Below are positions 57,680-64,000 of a DNA stretch of 64,000 nucleotides, in pieces. A program made the position numbers and the translations under genes. The notes beneath the pieces are model-generated. The model did no database searches and was not told where the DNA came from. It was given only the letters and a program-made list of their open reading frames with translations. Positions within the stretch are counted from its first letter, which is position 1. Each line of letters starts with the position of its first letter. Source of the stretch: Paramarasmius palmivorus (Eukaryota > Basidiomycota > Agaricomycetes > Agaricales > Marasmiaceae); NCBI GenBank assembly GCA_037176845.1, contig JAYKXP010000020.1, positions 701,362 to 765,361 on the forward strand, written 5' to 3'.

Positions 57680-59815
57680 AGAATCATCAACTATGAAGAT
57701 CCGCGTTCTTTCAAGCATTCTATGACGGGAGTAAGGAGGCCGGTATTTGGGTCATACTTCGACCAGGTGAGCTGAATGCATGTGGTATTGCGCAACGTAG
57801 CTAACATCGTGAAGTGATGATTAGGCCCTGTACTTACGAATGACTCGTTTACCTCACATGTTGGGAGACGCCACGGCAGGTGGACCACCCCTTGACACAC
57901 GACCAAGATTGCTGGCAACTTGCGCTCCAACGACAGTGACTGGCATGCTACGTGATAAGACTAGATCCAAGGAATCATCGAAACTCAAGGCAACCAGTTA
58001 ACCGAAGGAGGACCGGCTATTGCCATCCAGATTGGTGAGGAATTACTTTGTATCCAGCCTGAATCGATTCTCATTTCCTTCAGGTAAACGAGCGTCGAGT
58101 GCAGCCAGCGCTAAGGAGGTGATCTTGAAGAAGTGTACTGCAACCCCGGCAGCTGAATTGTAGTACCTTTGGCCTACAATGATCCAGGCATAGGCAGAGA
58201 CTTTATAAACAGGACGGTACGCATGCCTCTCACACGGTCCTAAGTCATTCTCATTCTGCTATAGGACGCCGTGGATCTATATGGGTCAGTAATTATTCCC
58301 ACTAAAACCTGAAAGAGTTGCTGATTCACTTTTACAGCCCCGACCACTACCCTTCAGGTTTTGATTGCTCCCATCCAGGCAGTTGACGACCCGTCGCTCT
58401 GGAATACCATCGACATTACGCAGAAGTTAACTCTTCTCAGCCATTTACTTCCGAGGCATTGCGATTCTGTCCTTCTGGATCTCGTTGAGCTGATGTTATA
58501 TGCTCAACAATAAACCAAGGCTGTGCATTCGACAGTTGGGGCCAAAACTCTGCTGGTGAGTTATCTCGTTCCGTCTCCGTCAGATCGCTGAGGTTATTAC
58601 TGGGAAAGATATGAAAAGTGATGCTCAAGCACTGGCTCCGACCTTTCGGTCTGTTTTTGACCTTCAGCTGCGGGTTTCCAACGCAAAGCTGATTACATTC
58701 TCGGGGCGACGTACCGTTCCAGTGAGTGAAACGTGCTTAAGTTCAAAAATAAACAACTCATATTTGTTCTCAGCGGCATAAGCTTACCTGTTCAGTCATA
58801 TTTTGCACCTATGACTCACGTTTCCGGCAGGTGTATACCTCGTGCAATTACGGCTCACCATCCAGTGCGTCTTGTCTTTAGTTTCTCTACTTACTCGCTC
58901 ATCGTCACTTACAGATATAACTTTAAGACCAATTGGGTCGGTCAAGGGTTAGTGATGCCTCCAGAAGCCCACTCAAAGGCACGGTCGTCTCTGTGAACGA
59001 CCTGCCTCCAGCGCGTACTGGCGTCTGCCGTATCCTCCATGATGATAGGATCTTCAGTTTTACTATAACGATGGTAGAGGTGTACCATTCTCAGAAGGCT
59101 CAGCATCAGCAGGAGATGGTAATGTAATCACGATACCTCACAGGTGCGCATCATATCCTTTACTAGCAACTTCCCGGACTCATAATCAGGGGCCTTAGCG
59201 AGCCGGAAGGCAAGATCCATTCCTCGGCTTTACTCACAATCAGGATATCCTTACTTCCAAACTTTCAGGTGGAACAGAATGGAGATGTCTCGCGGGGTCC
59301 ACGGGTTCAAACTCAAGGACGGTGATATCACTGCATGGAATGTGCGGGGGAAGATGCGGCTTCACCAAGTAGGTGTGTCTCGCAAGTGCTCCGATTGCGA
59401 CAAGCTCACAGTGTACTTAATCTACAGTTTCCGGGATAAGAACGCCACGCTTTCTCAATGAAAATAGTAATTTAGGCGAAAGCCAAGCGTTTACCTGTCG
59501 ACACGTCACCCTGGGATACTCAAAACTTATTGGAAGGGTGTCTGACGGGCTCGCTGGTTCAGCATTCTTTGTGGCCACCTTTGAGTTGAGCATTCCATCC
59601 GGTCATGCCATGTTGAACTTCAACTTTTCGGGCGGCCGTATCAAGCTTTGTGAAGTGATGAATGATGGGAAAGAGAATTGCAAACATAGGGTAAGCAATC
59701 GCTCTGGAACTACTTATGTGCTCTGGCTGACAAACCCTTCAGCCTCACAAGATAGATTCAAGTGAAGCTCCCGGGACTCGGAATCCTTGATCACAATGGA
59801 ACAAGGTACGGAACA
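57680..59815 (+). pseudogene. GH35 beta-galactosidase pseudogene, 5'-truncated and internally deleted
   Basis: Decayed copy of the GH35 gene, on the opposite strand to 30756-34963. It opens with AFYDGSKEAGIWVILRPG. Next comes a TTAG|GCCCT|GTACTT segment, the counterpart of the 5-nt exon in the intact gene. Further on are IQGIIETQGNQLTEGGPAIA, VPLAYNDPGIGRDFINRT, and PDHYPSGFDCSHPG with a stop where the intact gene has Trp. QGCAFDSWGQN follows, and the nucleophile Glu before it is lost. The large beta-sandwich exons are missing between about 58730 and 59270. The end still reads MSRGVHGFKLKDGDITAWNV, then LAGSAFFVATFELSIPS and GILDHNG. Several stops and frame changes; no enzyme can be made. Confidence 0.88.
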
Positions 59816-60095
59816 CTTCTTCCTACAATCTTCTTTAGATACGCTTACTGCGTTCTTTTCTAATCAAGCCCCATGGCAATCGGATGCGTGTTCGGAGGGG
59901 CGGTGTCGGTCAGATCATCGGCAACAAGTCCTCTTTGTCTCCGGATGGTCCAGTTTAGAGACCGTTCCCTTATGTTTAATCGAACAACTCTCACACTGCG
60001 ACCTCTTTCTGATCCTTCGAGAACTTGGATGATGAATACTCAGGTTGACGGTGTGAGCTATGTATGTCATAGTCGGGTAGTCGTAACAATGAGAA

Positions 60096-60634
60096 CTATT
60101 CTGTTACTTCAATGGTCCTGGCCCAGAAAGCCGTATCCTGCCGCTGTAATCCCAACATGTAAGAAGAGAGGTAAAGCTCCCAAGCCAATGTACTGAGACT
60201 CACAGAAGGATCTTGAAATCTTTCCTCCACGACTAGCTTTTTCCGACCTGGACCAATAGTATATGCACTGAGCGGTCCGACGCTCACTAAGGTATAACCA
60301 TCGGGCTATAAGCCAGGAACCGTGACCAAATTTGGCGGAAAGTCTGTGACGATGCGTGTAAAACCAGTGACGCCGTCGGGGATGGTGTCGCTGTCGAGCA
60401 TGAATGCGGTAATAGAAGAAGTGAAGGCGCGTGCTCGGCGATTGGGTGCAAGGGTGATGTTTATGTTCTAGAAAAAAAGATCATTACTTTTGCACATGTG
60501 TTTCAAAAAAACGAACGTACATCGTTCATGCTAATCGCAGCACCTTCTGGAGGGGAGATAAGTCCCGAAGGCACAGTCTGCGCTAGAGCAGCAGTGGTAG
60601 CTGTGACAAGAGTTCCGAAGATGCAGAACTTCAT
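60096..60634 (-). pseudogene. Small secreted protein, paralogue of 10542-11087, with one premature stop
   Basis: Exons 60634-60521, 60467 to about 60206 and about 60143-60096 correspond to the three exons of the gene at 10542. The signal peptide MKFCIFGTLVTATTAALAQ is intact, followed by TVPSGLISPPEGA. Exon 2 keeps NITLAPNRRARAFTSSITAF and the end KLVVEERFQDPS. The last exon ends RTIEVTE and a stop. A TAG at 60308-60306 interrupts exon 2 at a position where the intact gene has a Gln codon. Apart from this stop, two missing codons and many substitutions, the gene structure is preserved, so the loss is probably recent. A TATAAA box lies near 60710 (minus strand). Confidence 0.8.
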
Positions 60635-60729
60635 ATGTGCGATGGTCAAAGTAGATAGAATCTTCGCTGATTGCGCTGTCCAGCCCACTCATACCGATCT
60701 TTATAGAAGCAGGTCAACGGGATTTGATC

Positions 60730-60910
60730 ATCGAAGGCTAGGATCTAACTTTCTTGAGGCCGCTTTTCTATGACTCTGGTAGGCACTTGGCGCTACTGCC
60801 TGTATAACGGGCGGAGAATGAACCCAAGGAATCGTGAACGCGGGTTGACGTTACATGCGGGAGTAACAGTGGAGTTGAAGAGAGGACATGTTCGTTAGAT
60901 CCGGACCGTG
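60730..60910 (-). repeat. Upstream block shared with 5570-5770
   Basis: Directly upstream of the small secreted pseudogene. Shares CCGCTTTTCTATGA and GGCGGAGAATGAACC with the block at 5.6 kb in the same order and spacing. Confidence 0.55.
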
Positions 60911-60959
60911 GTTAGTGGGAGTGGGCAATTCCCGGTCCAGCTTACTAATACACACAGCC

Positions 60960-61325
60960 ACTCAAAACATGTCCGTGCAGGCATTCAAACGTTCACGTCT
61001 CGCCACTATGCCTTGGTGCTATGAGCATTGGCGACAAATGGTCCAATTTCATGGGATCCATGGACAAAGAGTCCAGCTTGAAGCTCTTGGATGCCTACTT
61101 TGAGATGGGAGGTAACTTCATCGATACCGCGAGCAACTAGTAGTATGTCTTCCTCATCTCGCTGCGCAATACTCACCTCTTTCAGGTATGGCTCTTGCAC
61201 CCTGGGGTGTCCTCGCTGGTGGAAAGCTCCGAACGGATGCCGAGGAAAAGAAGCGTCTGGAATCGGGAGAGGAAGGCCCTCTCGGACTGGAAACGAAACG
61301 AGGCTGAGGTCAAGGTCGTAGTGTA
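60960..61325 (+). pseudogene. Aryl-alcohol dehydrogenase (aldo/keto reductase) remnant with internal deletion
   Basis: Frames near 61010-61140 read [20 protein letters not shown], then [17 protein letters not shown] and a stop. This is the conserved N-terminal part of fungal NADP-dependent aryl-alcohol dehydrogenases, including the FIDTA block with its catalytic Asp. About 50 bp later the sequence reads APWGVLAGGKLRTDAEEKKR, which belongs near the C-terminal end of the same family. Roughly 150-200 residues between (with the catalytic Tyr and Lys) are deleted, and the start region is frameshifted. Confidence 0.8.
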
Positions 61326-61537
61326 TTGTAATGTATAATTCGCCTATTGCACATCAATAATGAACAAGAATCTTTTATGCTGCCAGAGAAGTTTGAGAGA
61401 GGTTATATGATAATACAATCCGAGAAGCTAAAGCTCTGCAAGACCGAAAATCCGGCTCTAAAGGAAAATTTTCTTCAAGTAACCATTCAATCCGGTGGCT
61501 CCTTTAGTTAAGGCACCGATATACTATGATAGGATTA

Positions 61538-63770
61538 TTAGAAGCTAGTGACTACGAACAAGTGACGCACCCCGTCTGGACGTATAGCAATCGCAGAACT
61601 ATCGCCTGGCTGAATTTGATAGTTCTTGAACGCAAGCCCCTCAGTATCGACGAGAACCTGGTGAAGCGAAGGATTCAAAGAACTAGAAGACACCTCCGAA
61701 CCTTGCGGCAAGATGAGCGCGGCCTTAACCAGGCTTCTGGGATACCCTGCCAACACCTCGAGTGAATCGTTCACTTCGGCGACTGACTTCCCAAAGAGGA
61801 GAATAGTATGGGATGTCACATCCAACAATTCGTAGATGCTGGTCGTTTCCCCCGATTCGGAGGATTTAAGCCCAGAAGCCTCTGGTGCCCGATCGCCTGC
61901 ACGCACGGTTCCATCTGATCCAGACCGGTAGGGATCCACCTTTTCCTCGGTGTTGGTATACTTCTCGTCGACCAGAATGGGACTTTTGCGATACGTGATA
62001 CCGAGCTGTCTCGTCTCAAATTCTCTCTTCCACTTATCTCCGGTGCGAAGGTCTTCATGAGCTGCAAAGTCCTTCTTCATGATCTCTGTTGTGAGCTGAA
62101 GCATTGCAGCCATGACCGGCAAACGTTCGGTGTTGTAGGATTCGACGAAACTTGATGGCGAAAGGCCCTTGTGAACGAGAGAGAGCTTCCAGGCGAGATT
62201 GAACTGTCCAAAGAGTTGTTAGCTAGAGCTGAGATCTCAGGTAAGGCGATAGGTATGTACTGAATCCTGAACACCGGAGTTCATGCCCTAGAGTGAGATA
62301 CAGTTAGCTCGAACAAGGAGAAACACTTTAAGTAACGCCTACCTGCCCGCCAGTCGGACTGTGAACATGAGCAGCATCTACGTCCTCATAAATACCACGT
62401 CCAAATGTGAATGGGAACAGCTCACCTCCTACGATAAAAACTCGGCCTTCTCCAAACTTATTTGCCATTCTCACATTTGCCCTTATAAAGTGCGATCAGA
62501 CCCAGCCAATAAAAAAAAGGCCAGACTCACCTCCAGATTGCGCGTTGGTAGAACGACCCGAACTCGACGCCTCTTTCTCCGAGCACTTCATGAAGAGCGC
62601 GAACAATGCTTTCCGGGCTCTTTGACAACTCTTCGGCATCGACTTGAGCGCCACTTATCAGGAAGAAGGCCATCTGCTTTCCATCCTTTGTGTATGGGGA
62701 CAAGAGCGCACTACCGCGGAGTCAGCATAGCGGTGGGGGCTAAAGGCACTACCGCGAGATCAAGATTTCGAGAGATGGGGAGAATTATTAACGCTATTCG
62801 AGAAGATTTCTTACATTCCAAAAGATCTCCAGTTCTGGCGATTTTAAAAAAGATATTTCTGGCGATTTAAGATATGTTAGTGATACGAGCAACGACAAAT
62901 ATCCAGAAAGACGCTCGCCTTATCATCTAGAATACCCAAGTTTTCGATTTCGATGTCACCGATCAACACGGCAATATTGGCATGTGTCTCGCCCAAAAAG
63001 GTCAATCCTAACTGCTTCCTCACTACACTGTGGGCACCGTCGGCACCTACTAGCCATTGCACTCTCGTCGTCTCCCGCTTGCCCTCTTTCACGAGGTTCA
63101 CGGACACGCCTTCATCGTCCTGTGTGAAGCTTTCCAGTTCCGTCGAGGATTCGACTTCGCATCCATAGTCAGCCCTCAAGACTTCACGTAGAAGCTTCTG
63201 GTGTTCTTCCTGTCTAAATATGACACCGTTGATCTGAAAAGGGCGAGTCTTCAGTTGTGATACCAAAGTAGAAGCGCAGGATTCACGAACCCGATATATA
63301 TGCGATTCCGTCGGTAGTTCCTCTACTATTTGTTGACCGACGATAGGTTCATTATTTCCAGGAAGATATATTTTCCTGAGTGGCATTGGCGTTGAGCGTT
63401 TCTCCACTTCGGGTAAGATGCCAAGTAGTTTGTAGAGTTCTAGGGTTCGTGCCTAGGAAAGAGGCAGGTAAGTGAACAAGCGATCCAGGCATAAAAGTCA
63501 TCGATACGCACATGCAGTCCAGCACCTCGCTGTCCGACATTGAACTCGTTCCGTTTGTCGATAATGCGAACTGGAACGCCATTTCGCAAGAGGAGGAGAG
63601 CCAACACTAATCCTGTGATGGGTTACGTTCAATCCTGGATGACCCAGCGAGTACCTGACATACCTGAGGGACCAGCGCCAGACTAGAACAGATATGTCAG
63701 TACCCTATTCCAACGCGAATGCGAGAAAACTCACGATGAGCACAGCGGGTTGAGCACTTTGAGTTGACAT
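61538..63770 (-). CDS. FAD-dependent aromatic monooxygenase (phenol/PCP hydroxylase type), middle disturbed
   Basis: Class A flavoprotein hydroxylase, adding oxygen to phenolic rings with FAD and NAD(P)H. Exons from the start: 63770-63735, 63682-63664 (19 nt, the SGAGPSG FAD loop) and 63612-63512, reading LVLALLLLRNGVPVRIIDKR. Exon 63452 onward carries ARTLELYKLLGI and VGADGAHSVVRKQLGL. Near 62880 the frame ends after ILDDKASVF. The family pattern resumes near 62690 with KQMAFFLISGAQVDAEEL, then RANVRMANKFGEGRVFIVGD, AAHVHSPTGGQ, GMNSGVQDS and FNLAWKLSLVHKG. The C-terminal thioredoxin-like domain ends at 61538. About 190 bp with internal direct repeats lie between; this is an unusual intron or an insertion that breaks the gene. 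A TATATAA box is 50 bp upstream (63825-63819). Confidence 0.8.
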
Positions 63771-63818
63771 TGTGGTATGAGATTGTAGTGTGAGGTCGTC
63801 TTCCAAATCACGAGGCCT

Positions 63819-63825
63819 TATATAC
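63819..63825 (-). promoter_or_regulatory. TATA box of the FAD monooxygenase gene
   Basis: TATATAA on the minus strand, about 50 bp before the ATG at 63770. Confidence 0.6.
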
Positions 63826-64000
63826 TGCAAACCGATCGGGGCGTTCCGGACACGAGCGTTGTCTCAGACGCGTAACTCGATTCCCAATCCTTTGAGTGGT
63901 TGAGCCAAGGATCAAAACGGTAAAACCTGGCTACTTGAAAAATTTCCAAAAGTGGCTTCTGACATCATACGCTAAATTGTAAGACAGCCAATCATCAGAC

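Noticed and set aside
1..64000. RIP-like C-to-T mutation across duplicated genes
   Set aside because: Apart from the single stop at 60308-60306, the paralogues do not show an obvious excess of such changes by eye; counting would be needed to claim it.

Overview
The window is nuclear DNA of a filamentous basidiomycete, most likely an agaricomycete. Almost every gene is split by many short GT-AG introns of about 47-65 bp. The families seen (a DUF6534 membrane protein, a MYND protein of the type common in mushrooms, F-box/LRR genes, two P450s, a GH35 beta-galactosidase and small secreted proteins) fit that group. No tRNA, rRNA, CRISPR array or autonomous transposon was recognised.

Layout. 0-3.2 kb: the 5' end of a P450 running off the left edge, then an intact flavin monooxygenase. 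3.3-9.3 kb: a tandem triplication of a secreted-protein gene with two intact copies and one ruined copy. 10.5-12.6 kb: a small secreted protein and a C2H2 zinc-finger gene. 13.5-17.7 kb: a DCG1-like Asp/Glu racemase, an unrecognised lineage-specific gene and a PPOX-like flavin protein; two of these carry single-base frame breaks. 20.3-26.7 kb: three intact genes (Dal5-type MFS transporter, Ca2+/H+ exchanger, MYND protein). 27.8-29.6 kb: a small secreted repeat-peptide precursor and a second zinc-finger gene paralogous to the first. 30.7-35 kb: a 21-exon GH35 beta-galactosidase, followed by an F-box/LRR gene. 40.4-41.3 kb: a Kex2-type repeat peptide precursor. 43.2-47.5 kb: a DUF6534 protein and an arylamine N-acetyltransferase. 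52.9-54.7 kb: an intact P450. 55.8-61.3 kb: pseudogenes (F-box, GH35, small secreted protein, aryl-alcohol dehydrogenase). 61.5-63.8 kb: an FAD aromatic monooxygenase with a disturbed middle.

The strongest candidate for something undescribed is the pair of secreted precursors at 27.8 and 40.4 kb. Both start with a signal peptide and two short exons. Both then carry repeated short cores that end in Trp directly before Arg or Lys. In the larger one about twelve octapeptide-like cores (consensus [GA]-[FYP]-P-H-A-V-[ST]-W) are separated by Arg/Lys-Arg and runs of Glu-Ala/Glu-Pro, the layout of yeast alpha-factor and of fungal KEX2-processed repeat proteins. The last core ends exactly at the stop codon, so the C-terminal Trp looks like the true end of the mature peptide.

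A second theme is duplication followed by decay. Several families occur twice or more here, usually with one copy broken: GH35 at 31-35 and 57.7-59.8 kb, the 142-residue secreted protein at 10.5 and 60.1-60.6 kb, the triplicated secreted gene, the zinc-finger pair, and one upstream block at 5.6 and 60.8 kb. Four otherwise well-conserved genes have one single-base frame break each, which could be real decay or assembly error. All exon models were built by hand from reading frames and splice signals; no database search was possible.
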